Below, piece by piece: positions 54,545-62,205 of a stretch of 64,000 nt of DNA. The notes under the pieces are model-generated. The model was not told the DNA's origin. It did not search any database and saw nothing but the letters and a program-made list of their open reading frames with translations. Where the stretch lies: positions 5,582,001 through 5,646,000 of the forward strand of contig NZ_CP029254.1 in assembly GCF_003122365.1 (NCBI RefSeq). Reading direction: 5' to 3'. Every line of letters begins with the position of its first letter. Positions within the stretch are counted from its first letter, which is position 1. Source of the DNA: Streptomyces spongiicola. GTDB taxonomy: Bacteria; Actinomycetota; Actinomycetes; Streptomycetales; Streptomycetaceae. The translations under genes were made by a program, and so were the position numbers.

Positions 54545-55444
54545 ATGGGTGAGCAGAGGGCGGAGATGCACCACACGAGGGACGACGGGGCGACGGAACG
54601 GAAGGGGCGGCGGCTGGACCTGAGCGTTCCGCAGGTGGCGGGCAGTGCCCTCGCGGCGGTCGCGGCGGCGGTCCTCGCCTCCCGGCTCGGGGTCTACGGA
54701 TCGATCCTGGGGGCCGGGGTGGTGAGCGTGGTGGCCACCTGCGGTGGCTCCCTCTTCCAGCACCTGTTCCGGCGAACCGGCGAACAGATCCGCGATGCCA
54801 CCCGGCAGGCCCGCCCCGGGGGCGGGCGCCCGCCGGCCGGCTTTCCGGAGGCAGGACCTCCGGCGTACCGGGAGCCGCCCGGCCCCGGGGAGTTCGGCGA
54901 GGCGACCACCCACGGCACCCGCGTGCGCGGCAGGAGGCGCTCCGCGCTCGCCGCCGCGGTCGTCTTCGTCCTCGCCATGGTCGGCATCACCGGCTACGAA
55001 CTGGCCTCGGGACGGGACCTCGGCGGCGGGCGGGGCACCACCGTGGGCACCGCCGTGCGTGGCGGGGGCGGCAGCCCGGCCGACGGCGGGTCCCCTTCCC
55101 CCTCCGGTTCTCCGCGCGACGGCGGCGCGGAGGGGCAGGTACACCCGGACGGAGGACAGGGCGGCAGCTCCGGAACGGACGGCAGCTCCGGAACGGGCGC
55201 CGGCCCGACCGGGCCCGGCGCCCCGGTGGGCGACCGGCGCAGCGGCTCCGGTCCGGAGACGGGGTCCGGCGGTGATCCGGGAGCGGACGGCGGTGCGGAC
55301 GCACCGGTTCCCGGGCCCTCCGGGTCCAGCGGTGCGGGGAGTCCCGCGGAGTCGCCGGACCCGGCGTCCTCCCCGCCGGGGCCGTCCGAGCCGGAGACCC
55401 CGCCGGGGCAGAGCCCCGGAGCGGACGCCGGTACCAGCCCGTAG
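54545..55444 (+). CDS. Membrane protein with Gly/Ser/Pro-rich extracytoplasmic tail
   Basis: 299 residues. Start chosen at ATG 54545; ATG 54566, seven residues later, has an equally good ribosome site (GAGGG). A short cytoplasmic N-terminus (RKGRRLDLSVPQVAGSALA) leads into a hydrophobic hairpin at about 30-70, a basic linker with PPAYREPPG, and a single helix at about 130-152 (SALAAAVVFVLAMVGITGYEL). The last 145 residues are low complexity and probably outside. No family is recognised. Located beside sepH on the divergent strand. Confidence 0.75.
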   Translation: MGEQRAEMHHTRDDGATERKGRRLDLSVPQVAGSALAAVAAAVLASRLGVYGSILGAGVVSVVATCGGSLFQHLFRRTGEQIRDATRQARPGGGRPPAGFPEAGPPAYREPPGPGEFGEATTHGTRVRGRRRSALAAAVVFVLAMVGITGYELASGRDLGGGRGTTVGTAVRGGGGSPADGGSPSPSGSPRDGGAEGQVHPDGGQGGSSGTDGSSGTGAGPTGPGAPVGDRRSGSGPETGSGGDPGADGGADAPVPGPSGSSGAGSPAESPDPASSPPGPSEPETPPGQSPGADAGTSP

Positions 55445-55481
55445 CCCGGCCGGGGGGCGCCGCTCCCCGGCCGGGCGGTCC

Positions 55482-56813
55482 TCAGTCTCCCAGCACCCTC
55501 CGCAGGTGCTCGTTGCCGAACAGCCGGTCCGGGTCCAGCCGGTCGCGCAGGGCCAGGAAGTCGCCGAACCGCGGGTAGACGCCGTCGAGGTACTCCGCGT
55601 CACGCGTGTGGATCTTGCCCCAGTGCGGCCGGCCGCCGTACGCGGTCATGATCCGCTCCACCGCGGTGAAGTACGAGCGGTACGGCGTGCCCCTGTACAT
55701 GTGCACGGCGATGTACGCGCTCTCCCGCCCGGACGCGGTGGACAGCGCGATGTCGTCGGCGGGCGCCGTACGCACCTCCACGGGGAAGCTGACGCGCAGC
55801 GGTGAACGGTCCAGCATCGCCCTCAGTTCGCGCAGCGCCGCGACGGCGGCCTCCCTCGGAAGCGCGTATTCCATCTCGACGAAGCGGACCCGGCGGGGAC
55901 TTGTGAAGACCCTGTAAGGGATGTCCGTGTAGGTGCGGGCGGACAGTGCGCGACTGGAGACCCTCGCGATCGCCGGTATCGCGGCCGGAACCGCGCGCCC
56001 GACGGAATTGGCCACCTGGAACAGCCCGTTGGAGAGCAGCTCGTCCGTGATCCACCCGCTGACCGCCCCGGGCGGGGCGACCGGACCGGCGCTGCGGTTG
56101 TTGCGCTTGGTGTTGCAGTTGCCCGTGTGAGGGAACCAGTAGAACTCGAAGTGCTCGTTCTCCGCGTGCAGTTCGTCGAACTCCGATGTCACCCGGTCGA
56201 AGGACATCGGCTCCTCGCGGGCCGACAGCAGGAACATCGGCTCCACGGCGAAGGTGATGGCGCTGATCACGCCCAGGGCACCGAGCCCGACCCTGGCCGC
56301 CGCGAGGATCTCCCGCTCCTCGTCGGAGCCGTGCTCCGAGACGGTCAGCACCGAACCGTCGGCGGTGATCAGTTCGAGGCCCCGGATCTGGGCCGCCAGC
56401 GAGGCCGAGTCGCGGCCGGTGCCGTGCGTCCCGGTGCTCGTGGCGCCCGCGACCGTCTGCTCCATGATGTCGCCCATGTTGGTGAGCGACAGGTCCTCCC
56501 GGGCCAGCGCGGCGTTGAGCCGCCTCAGCGGGGTGCCGGCCTCGACGGTCACCGTCATCGCCGCCCGGTCGACCTCCCGGATGCCGGTGAGGAGATCCGG
56601 GCGGACCAGCACACCGTCGGTGGCGGCGATCGCGGTGAACGAGTGGCCGGTGCCGACCGTCTTCACCCGCAGACCGTCCTCCGCGGCGCGGCGCACGGCC
56701 TCGGCCAGCTCCCCTGCGGAGGCCGGAGCGACCTCCCGCGCCGGACGGGCGGCGACCGTGCCGGCCCAGTTACGCCACGCGTTCCCCTTCGTGGTCCCGG
56801 ATGTGCTCGTCAT
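55482..56813 (-). CDS. FAD-dependent sugar-1,4-lactone oxidase (alditol/arabinonolactone oxidase family)
   Basis: 443 residues, ATG 56813 after GGAGGGG. The vanillyl-alcohol-oxidase-type FAD domain begins NWAGTVAARPAREVAPASAGEL and carries KTVGTGHSF, whose His is the usual site of covalent FAD attachment. The C-terminal D-arabinono-lactone-oxidase domain ends RPHWGKIHTRDAEYL...RFGDFLALRDRLDPDRLFGNEHLRRVLG. These enzymes oxidise sugar lactones or alditols with oxygen, releasing hydrogen peroxide. No signal peptide. It overlaps the end of the MFS transporter gene by 44 bases on the same strand, so the two form an operon, perhaps import or export of the same compound. Confidence 0.9.
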   Translation of the reverse strand: MTSTSGTTKGNAWRNWAGTVAARPAREVAPASAGELAEAVRRAAEDGLRVKTVGTGHSFTAIAATDGVLVRPDLLTGIREVDRAAMTVTVEAGTPLRRLNAALAREDLSLTNMGDIMEQTVAGATSTGTHGTGRDSASLAAQIRGLELITADGSVLTVSEHGSDEEREILAAARVGLGALGVISAITFAVEPMFLLSAREEPMSFDRVTSEFDELHAENEHFEFYWFPHTGNCNTKRNNRSAGPVAPPGAVSGWITDELLSNGLFQVANSVGRAVPAAIPAIARVSSRALSARTYTDIPYRVFTSPRRVRFVEMEYALPREAAVAALRELRAMLDRSPLRVSFPVEVRTAPADDIALSTASGRESAYIAVHMYRGTPYRSYFTAVERIMTAYGGRPHWGKIHTRDAEYLDGVYPRFGDFLALRDRLDPDRLFGNEHLRRVLGD

Positions 56814-58014
56814 CCCGCCCCTCCCGCGTCGGCACCGGCCTGCGCAGCCGGCGGTATCCCGGGAACGCGACCACGACCGCGAGCGCTCCCGCCGCCGCGG
56901 GCACCGCGTACGCGGCACCGGCCCCGTACTCGTCCACCGCCCATCCCGAGGCCGACAGACCGAGCGAGACGCCGACCGCGAGCCCGGTACCGGTCCAGGT
57001 CATGCCCTCGGTCAGCTTGGCGCGCGGTACGTGCGCTTCGACGAGGGCCATGGTCGTCACCATGGTGGGCGCGATGGCCAGGCCCGCGACGAAGAGCGCC
57101 ACGGCCAGGACCGCCAGATTCCCGGCCAGTTGGAGGGGGATCATACTCACGGCCATCGCGCACACGCCCACCACCCATCTGCGGGCGGGCTCACCCTTCA
57201 GGTGCAGCAGCCCGAAGACCGCGCCGGCGAGGCAGGAACCCAGCGCGTACACCGCCAGGACCAGGCTGGCCGAGGCCTTGCTGCCCTGCTCCTCGGCGAA
57301 GGCCACCGTGACCACGTCGACGGAGCCGAAGACGGCACCCGTCGCGACGAACGTCAGGGCGAGTACGCGCAGACCGGGGGAGCGCAGCGCGGAACCGCCG
57401 CTGCCGGAGGTGTCGCGGTGCGGCGCGGGCTCGGTCGCGCGCTGCGCGGTGAGCCAGAGGACGCCGACCACCAGGAAGGCGGTGGCGAGCAGCGGCCCCG
57501 CCTCCGGGAACCAGACCGTCGACAGCCCGATGGAGACGATCGGGCCGACGATGAAGCACACCTCGTCGACGATCGACTCGAAGGCGTACGCGGTGTGCAG
57601 TTCGCGCGGCGAGCCGTGGTAGATCGCCGCCCAGCGGGCCCGGGTCATCGCGCCGACCGCCGGAATGCAGCCGGCGCAGGCGGTGAAGGCGAACAGCACC
57701 CAGTGCGGCGCCCCCTGCCGGACGCTGACGAGCAGTCCCGCCACCGCGGCGGCCGAGATCAGCAGGGCCGGGCGCAGCACCCTGCCCTGGCCGTGCCGGT
57801 CCACCAGCCGGGACACCTGGGGGCCGAGTACCGCCGCCGAGAGCGCCAGGGTGGCGGAGAGCCAGCCGGCGAGGCTGTAGCGCCCCGTGACGTGGGAGAC
57901 CATCGCCACGATGCCGACGCCCATCATGGACAGCGGCATGCGCCCGAGGAGGCCCGCGGCGGAGAACGCCAGGGTGCCGGGGGCCGCGAATATCGCGCGG
58001 TAGGGACTGGGCAA
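56770..58014 (-). CDS. Major facilitator superfamily transporter
   Basis: 414 residues with 12 predicted helices, starting at TTG 58014, seven bases after GGAG; no better start lies nearby. VSRLVDRHGQGRVLRPALLISA is the loop 2-3 signature region of MFS drug-export-like proteins, and the central loop lies at about 200-225. The C-terminus is basic and overlaps the oxidase gene. Substrate unknown. The promoter region (58015-58121), shared with hemH, contains a candidate iron box, so the transporter could be iron-regulated. Confidence 0.88.
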   Translation of the reverse strand: MPSPYRAIFAAPGTLAFSAAGLLGRMPLSMMGVGIVAMVSHVTGRYSLAGWLSATLALSAAVLGPQVSRLVDRHGQGRVLRPALLISAAAVAGLLVSVRQGAPHWVLFAFTACAGCIPAVGAMTRARWAAIYHGSPRELHTAYAFESIVDEVCFIVGPIVSIGLSTVWFPEAGPLLATAFLVVGVLWLTAQRATEPAPHRDTSGSGGSALRSPGLRVLALTFVATGAVFGSVDVVTVAFAEEQGSKASASLVLAVYALGSCLAGAVFGLLHLKGEPARRWVVGVCAMAVSMIPLQLAGNLAVLAVALFVAGLAIAPTMVTTMALVEAHVPRAKLTEGMTWTGTGLAVGVSLGLSASGWAVDEYGAGAAYAVPAAAGALAVVVAFPGYRRLRRPVPTREGRDDEHIRDHEGERVA

Positions 58015-58054
58015 GACGGCGCTCCGTAAGGAATGTGAGTGGCCGGTACAGCTT

Positions 58055-58073
58055 ACTGGTGAGGCAAGCCTTA
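58055..58073. promoter_or_regulatory. Candidate DmdR/DtxR-type iron box between the MFS and hemH genes
   Basis: ACTGGTGAGGCAAGCCTTA matches 11 of 19 positions of the TTAGGTTAGGCTCACCTAA consensus, including the core GGT-AGGC-CCT, by eye. It lies 41 bases before the transporter start and 49 before hemH. Confidence 0.4.
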
Positions 58074-58121
58074 CTCCAGTGCGGTTTCCCGGCTGTCCGA
58101 GCCTGGTGGGAGGATCGCATC

Positions 58122-59264
58122 ATGGCCGAACAGCACGCTCCCGCCCTGCGCGACCCCGCCCCCTACGACGCCCTGCTGCTGCTCTCCTTCGGCGGCCCCG
58201 AGGGGCCGGACGACGTGGTCCCCTTCCTGGAGAACGTGACGCGTGGCCGGGGCATCCCCAGGGAACGCCTGAAGGAAGTCGGTCGGCACTACTTCCTCTT
58301 CGGCGGAGTCAGCCCGATCAACGCCCAGAACCGGGCCCTGCTGGAGGCGCTGCGCGAGGACCTCGCCGGCGCCGGAGCCGATCTGCCCGTCTACTGGGGC
58401 AACCGGAACTGGGCGCCGTATCTGACCGACACCCTCCGCGAGATGGTCCTGGACGGGCGCCGCCGGGTCGCGGTGCTCGCCACCAGCGCGTACGCCTCGT
58501 ACTCGGGCTGCCGCCAGTACCGGGAGAACCTCGCGGACGCCCTCTCCGCACTGGAGGCCGAAGGGCTGCCGCTGCCGCGTGTCGACAAACTGAGGCACTA
58601 CTTCAACCACCCCGGTTTCATCGGCCCCATGGTGGAGGGTGTGCTCGCCTCCCTCGCCGACCTGCCCGAGGACGTGCGGGCCGACGCGCATCTGGCGTTC
58701 ACCACCCACTCCATCCCGGACGCGGCCGCGGACGGTTCGGGCCCGGTCGCCGAGCACGGCGGAGGCGGGGCGTACGTGAAGCAGCACCTCGACGTGGCGC
58801 GGGTGATCGTGGACGCGGTCCGGGAGGAGACCGGCGTCGCCCACCCGTGGCGCCTCGTGTACCAGTCGCGCAGCGGCGCCCCGCACATCCCCTGGCTGGA
58901 ACCGGACATCTGCGACCACCTGGAGGATCTGCACGGCGCGGGGGTGCCCGCGGCCGTGATGGTGCCGATCGGTTTCGTCTCGGACCACATGGAGGTCCTG
59001 TACGACCTGGACACGGAGGCCACCGCCAAGGCGGCGGAGCTGGGGCTCCCGGTCCGCCGGTCGGCGACCGTGGGTGCGGATCCGCGCTTCGCCGCCGCGA
59101 TCCGCGACCTGCTTCTGGAGCGTGCGGCGACCGAGCGGGGGGAGGCGGTGAAGCGGTGCGCCCTCGGGGAGCTCGGGCCGTCCCACGACCTGTGCCCGAT
59201 CGGATGCTGCCCCGCCAGGTCCGAGCGCCCGGCGGCGGCCGGCGCGGACAGCCCGTTCGCCTGA
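58122..59264 (+). CDS. hemH: Ferrochelatase (coproporphyrin ferrochelatase type)
   Basis: 380 residues, ATG 58122 after GGGAGG. Inserts ferrous iron into (copro)porphyrin in heme synthesis. Family blocks: LLSFGGPEGPDDVVPFLENVTRG, YWGNRNWAPYL, TSAYASYSGCRQY, and the active-site His in TTHSIP with its Glu partner region SRSGAPHIPWLEPDI. The C-terminus CALGELGPSHDLCPIGCCPA supplies Cys residues for the [2Fe-2S] cluster typical of actinobacterial ferrochelatases. In actinobacteria the substrate is coproporphyrin III, so the enzyme is also called CpfC. Divergent from an MFS gene. Confidence 0.95.
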   Translation: MAEQHAPALRDPAPYDALLLLSFGGPEGPDDVVPFLENVTRGRGIPRERLKEVGRHYFLFGGVSPINAQNRALLEALREDLAGAGADLPVYWGNRNWAPYLTDTLREMVLDGRRRVAVLATSAYASYSGCRQYRENLADALSALEAEGLPLPRVDKLRHYFNHPGFIGPMVEGVLASLADLPEDVRADAHLAFTTHSIPDAAADGSGPVAEHGGGGAYVKQHLDVARVIVDAVREETGVAHPWRLVYQSRSGAPHIPWLEPDICDHLEDLHGAGVPAAVMVPIGFVSDHMEVLYDLDTEATAKAAELGLPVRRSATVGADPRFAAAIRDLLLERAATERGEAVKRCALGELGPSHDLCPIGCCPARSERPAAAGADSPFA

Positions 59265-59340
59265 CCGGCGCGCGGGTGTACGTGCCGGAGGGCCGCCGCC
59301 ATGTGCGGACGGCCCGCGTACGGCGATCCGCGTATGACGG

Positions 59341-59411
59341 CCTGCCTGAGGGCGGCCTGCCTGAGGACGGCCTGCCTGAGGACGGCCTGTCCGAGGGCGG
59401 CCTGTCCGAGG
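59341..59411. repeat. 15-bp tandem array between hemH and the inositol-monophosphatase-like gene
   Basis: Five units (the last partial) of CCTGCCTGAGGACGG or a close variant start at 59341, 59356, 59371, 59386 and 59401. The 15-bp period keeps a reading frame, but I find no start or conservation supporting a protein. Confidence 0.88.
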
Positions 59412-59488
59412 TCTGAATGAGGGGCGCGTGCCGCGAGGGCGGCACGGGCCCCGGTACACGACACAGCCACGCACCCGGGAGCCACTCC

Positions 59489-60313
59489 GTGACCGATCCC
59501 CTGCCCGCCCCGCTCTCCGACCCCCTCCCCGACGAACTGCTGTCCCTGGCGCTGGAGGCCGCGCGCCGGGCGGGCGAGCTGCTGAGGGACGGGAGACCCG
59601 AGGACCTCGCCGTGGCCGCGACCAAGTCCAGCCCGATCGACGTCGTGACCGAGATGGACATCGCGGCGGAGAAGCTGATCACCGGCTTCCTCGCCGAAGC
59701 CCGGCCGGACGACGGCTTCCTCGGCGAGGAGGGGGCCTCGACGGCGGGCACGAGCGGGGTCCGCTGGATCGTGGACCCGCTCGACGGCACCGTGAACTAC
59801 CTCTACGGCCTGCCGACGTGGGCCGTCTCCATCGCGGCCGAGCGGGACGGCGAGACCGTCGCCGGGGTCGTCGAGGTGCCGATGCGCGGCGAGACGTACC
59901 GGGCCGTGCGCGGGGGCGGCGCCTACTGCGGCGACCGCCCGCTCCGCTGCCGGCCCGCCCCGCCGCTGGAGCAGGCACTGGTCTCCACCGGCTTCAACTA
60001 CGTCGAGCCCGTACGCCGTCACCAGGCGGAAGTGGCCCGGCTGCTGATCCCGCGGCTCCGCGACATCCGGCGCGGCGGCTCCGCGGCGGTGGACCTCTGC
60101 GACGTCGCCGCCGGCCGTCTGGACGGCTACTACGAGCGGGGCCTCCACCCCTGGGACCTCGCCGCGGGGGACCTCATCGCCCGCGAGGCGGGTGCTCTCA
60201 CCGGATCCCGCCCGGGTGAGCCGCCGTCCCGGGACCTGGCAGTGGCGGCGTCGCCCGGAGTCTTCGCGCCCCTCCAGCGGCTGCTCGACGACCTGGGGGC
60301 CTGGCACGACTGA
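59489..60313 (+). CDS. Inositol monophosphatase family enzyme
   Basis: 274 residues, GTG 59489 behind CGGGAG. The lithium-sensitive phosphatase fold is clear: Glu in VTEMDIAAEKLI, FLGEEG, the metal site WIVDPLDGTVNYLYGLP, then RRGGSAAVDLCDVAAGRLDGYYE and the final Asp in LHPWDLAAGDLI. All metal ligands are present. The substrate may be inositol phosphate, fructose bisphosphate or 3'-phosphoadenosine phosphate; the sequence alone does not decide. It is followed by the repeat-rich 60.4-61.0 kb region. Confidence 0.93.
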   Translation: MTDPLPAPLSDPLPDELLSLALEAARRAGELLRDGRPEDLAVAATKSSPIDVVTEMDIAAEKLITGFLAEARPDDGFLGEEGASTAGTSGVRWIVDPLDGTVNYLYGLPTWAVSIAAERDGETVAGVVEVPMRGETYRAVRGGGAYCGDRPLRCRPAPPLEQALVSTGFNYVEPVRRHQAEVARLLIPRLRDIRRGGSAAVDLCDVAAGRLDGYYERGLHPWDLAAGDLIAREAGALTGSRPGEPPSRDLAVAASPGVFAPLQRLLDDLGAWHD

Positions 60314-60482
60314 GCACACCGGGCGGCCGCTCCCCGGCACCCACCCGCCGCGCACCCGTGAGGGACCGCGCCCGGCCCGGTGAATCCGGCGAGTCGTCTC
60401 CGCGGCCCGCGCCGCCACGCACCCGCGAGGGACCGGCGCCCGCGGGAAGCGAGAGGACCCGGACAGCGCCTGCGCCGCCGCG

Positions 60483-60868
60483 CACCCGCGAGGGCCCGGC
60501 GCCCGCCTCGAAGCCCAGTCCGATGCCGGCGCCCGCCGCCACGGACCCTGGAGGGCCCGGTTGCCGTTGCGGTCGGTGGTCTCGCGGATCAGCTCGCCGC
60601 CAGGTACGAGCGAGGGCCCGCACCGCCAAGGCCGCCATGGCCGCTCCCCGGCGCCCACCCGGCGCCCACCCGCGAGGGCCCGGCGCCTGCCTCGAGGCCC
60701 AGTCCGATGCCGGCGCCCGCTGCCACGGACCCTGGAGGGCCCGGTTGCCGTTGCGGTCGGTGGTCTCGCGGATCAGCTCGCCGCCAGGTACGAGCGAGGG
60801 CCCGCACCGCCAAGGCCGCCATGGCCGCTCCCCGGCGCCCACCCGGCGCCCACCCGCGAGGGCCCGGC
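60483..60868. repeat. 184-bp tandem duplication with partial third copy
   Basis: Copy 1 (60483-60666) and copy 2 (60667-60850) differ at about three positions; an 18-base start of a third copy follows (60851-60868). The period is not divisible by three, so the frame shifts between copies, arguing against a coding role. The boundary motif CACCCGCGAGGG also occurs, with variants, near 60352, 60418 and 60977. Confidence 0.93.
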
Positions 60869-60985
60869 TCATCGGCGACCCGTTCTGCTCCCGCTGTGTG
60901 CAGCCGCCGCCACCGATGCGCGAGCGCCCGGTCCGCACCCGTCGGACCGGGCGCTCGGGGCGCACCCGCCGCCACGCATGCGCGA

Positions 60986-61016
60986 GGGCCCGGCACCGCA
61001 CTGCGGCACCGGGCCC
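60986..61016 (-). terminator. Hairpin downstream of the small minus-strand gene
   Basis: GGGCCCGG..CCGCA (60986-61000) pairs with TGCGG..CCGGGCCC (61002-61016), interrupted by one CA/CA mismatch, just past the stop of the 57-residue gene. Confidence 0.6.
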
Positions 61017-61027
61017 CCGCCGGCCGG

Positions 61028-61201
61028 TCAGACGCCGACGGCGCCGACCTTCACGCCGTGCTCCGCCGCGAGACGGTGCAGGTCCTCGAGCTCGGCCTGC
61101 TCGACCTCCGCCAGGAAGTCGTCGCCGTCCTCGCGGGCCCGCGTGAGGTCGGTCTCCGTGGTCTTGATGCGCTGCAGAAGACCTGCGGTGAATGCGTCCA
61201 T
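61028..61201 (-). CDS. Small conserved hypothetical protein (57 aa)
   Basis: 57 residues, mostly helical and acidic: MDAFTAGLLQRIKTTETDL, then AREDGDDFLAEVEQAELEDL and a short C-terminal AAEHGVKVGAVGV. ATG 61201 with GAGGGGG upstream. It has the heptad-like spacing of a short coiled coil (Leu, Ile, Leu, Leu, Leu) and no membrane segment. Small proteins of this type are conserved upstream of cutRS in streptomycetes; function unknown. Confidence 0.8.
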   Translation of the reverse strand: MDAFTAGLLQRIKTTETDLTRAREDGDDFLAEVEQAELEDLHRLAAEHGVKVGAVGV

Positions 61202-61549
61202 GGTTGCGCCCCCTCGTCGTGGGTCGGTGGCGGGTGGTGGATCACGCGCACCCTCTGGGGGACAGAGAGACGGGGTGTGGCATGCCACATACACGGCGTG
61301 ATCGCGGGGTGTGCACTCGTCCTCCCCACGGCCGTCCCCGGGGAAACCTGAACTCCGTCGCCTATCCCGTGAATTCCCGGTGCACTCCCGCTGCCGCCGG
61401 GGTGCGCCTCCTCCGTCTTACCGCCGGTTTACGCGTGTAAGGGGCAGGATGGAGGCAACAGCGAACCGTCATTCGACCGTCGGCCCGCCAGGGTCGCCGT
61501 CGACCTGCCCTGGAATGGACAGGGCAGTCACAGAGGAAGGACCAGCTCC
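61202..61549. other. Divergent region upstream of cutRS
   Basis: 348 bases. CTGCCCTG (61505-61512) and CAGGGCAG (61520-61527) form an 8-bp dyad 22 bases before cutR, which could be an operator or leader hairpin. Further up, TTAC...GTAA half-sites (about 61418-61440) are possible response-regulator sites. Neither is proven. Confidence 0.45.
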
Positions 61550-62203
61550 GTGCGCGTACTCGTCGTCGAGGACGAGCAGCTGCTCGCCGATGCGGTGGCC
61601 ACCGGACTGCGCCGGGAGGCCATGGCGGTCGACGTCGTGTACGACGGCGCCGCGGCACTGGAACGCATCGGGGTCAACGACTACGACGTGGTCGTCCTCG
61701 ACCGTGATCTCCCGCTCGTGCACGGCGACGACGTCTGCCGCAGGATCGTCGAACTCGGCATCCCCACCCGCGTCCTGATGCTCACCGCGTCCGGCGACGT
61801 CAGCGACCGCGTGGAGGGCCTGGAACTCGGCGCGGACGACTACCTGCCCAAGCCCTTCGCCTTCACCGAGCTCACCGCGCGCGTGCGCGCGCTGGGCCGG
61901 CGCACCACCGTGCCGCTGCCTCCCGTCCTGGAGCGAGCGGGGATCAAGCTCGACCCCAACCGCCGCGAGGTCTTCCGCGAGGGCCGGGAGATCCAGCTCG
62001 CCCCCAAGGAGTTCGCCGTGCTGGAGGTCCTGATGCGCAGCGAGGGCGCGGTCGTCTCGGCCGAGCAGCTGCTGGAGAAGGCCTGGGACGAGAACACCGA
62101 CCCGTTCACGAACGTCGTCCGGGTCACGGTGATGACCCTGCGCCGCAAGCTCGGCGAGCCCCCGGTGATCGTCACCGTCCCGGGCTCCGGCTACCGGATC
62201 TGA
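61550..62203 (+). CDS. cutR: CutR, OmpR-family response regulator
   Basis: 217 residues, GTG 61550 behind GAGGAAGG. The receiver domain has the acidic pocket (VVEDE), phospho-acceptor Asp51 (VVLDRDLP), Thr79 (MLTAS) and Lys101 (LPKPF). The OmpR winged helix is at about 130-217 (IQLAPKEFAVLEVLM, TNVVRVTVMTLRRKLGEPPVIVTVPGSGYRI). CutR was the first cut-locus regulator described in Streptomyces and is tied to secretion or envelope stress. cutS starts two bases after the stop. Confidence 0.95.
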   Translation: MRVLVVEDEQLLADAVATGLRREAMAVDVVYDGAAALERIGVNDYDVVVLDRDLPLVHGDDVCRRIVELGIPTRVLMLTASGDVSDRVEGLELGADDYLPKPFAFTELTARVRALGRRTTVPLPPVLERAGIKLDPNRREVFREGREIQLAPKEFAVLEVLMRSEGAVVSAEQLLEKAWDENTDPFTNVVRVTVMTLRRKLGEPPVIVTVPGSGYRI

Positions 62204-62205
62204 CC

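Larger units (their letters stand above)
60314..61027. other. Repeat-rich 714-base intergenic region
   Basis: Apart from the 184-bp duplication, a short motif close to GCACCCGCGAGGGCCCGGC recurs about seven times (near 60350, 60415, 60481, 60666, 60851, 60913, 60973). No gene is supported on either strand. Confidence 0.6.

Noticed and set aside
60483..60868. CRISPR-like array
   Set aside because: Repeats are contiguous, only two full copies exist, and there are no unique spacers or cas genes.
60198..61001. A 267-codon minus-strand frame in the 60.3-61.0 kb repeats
   Set aside because: The 184-bp period shifts the frame between copies and the frame is low-complexity Arg/Pro/Gly, so it is not a plausible protein.
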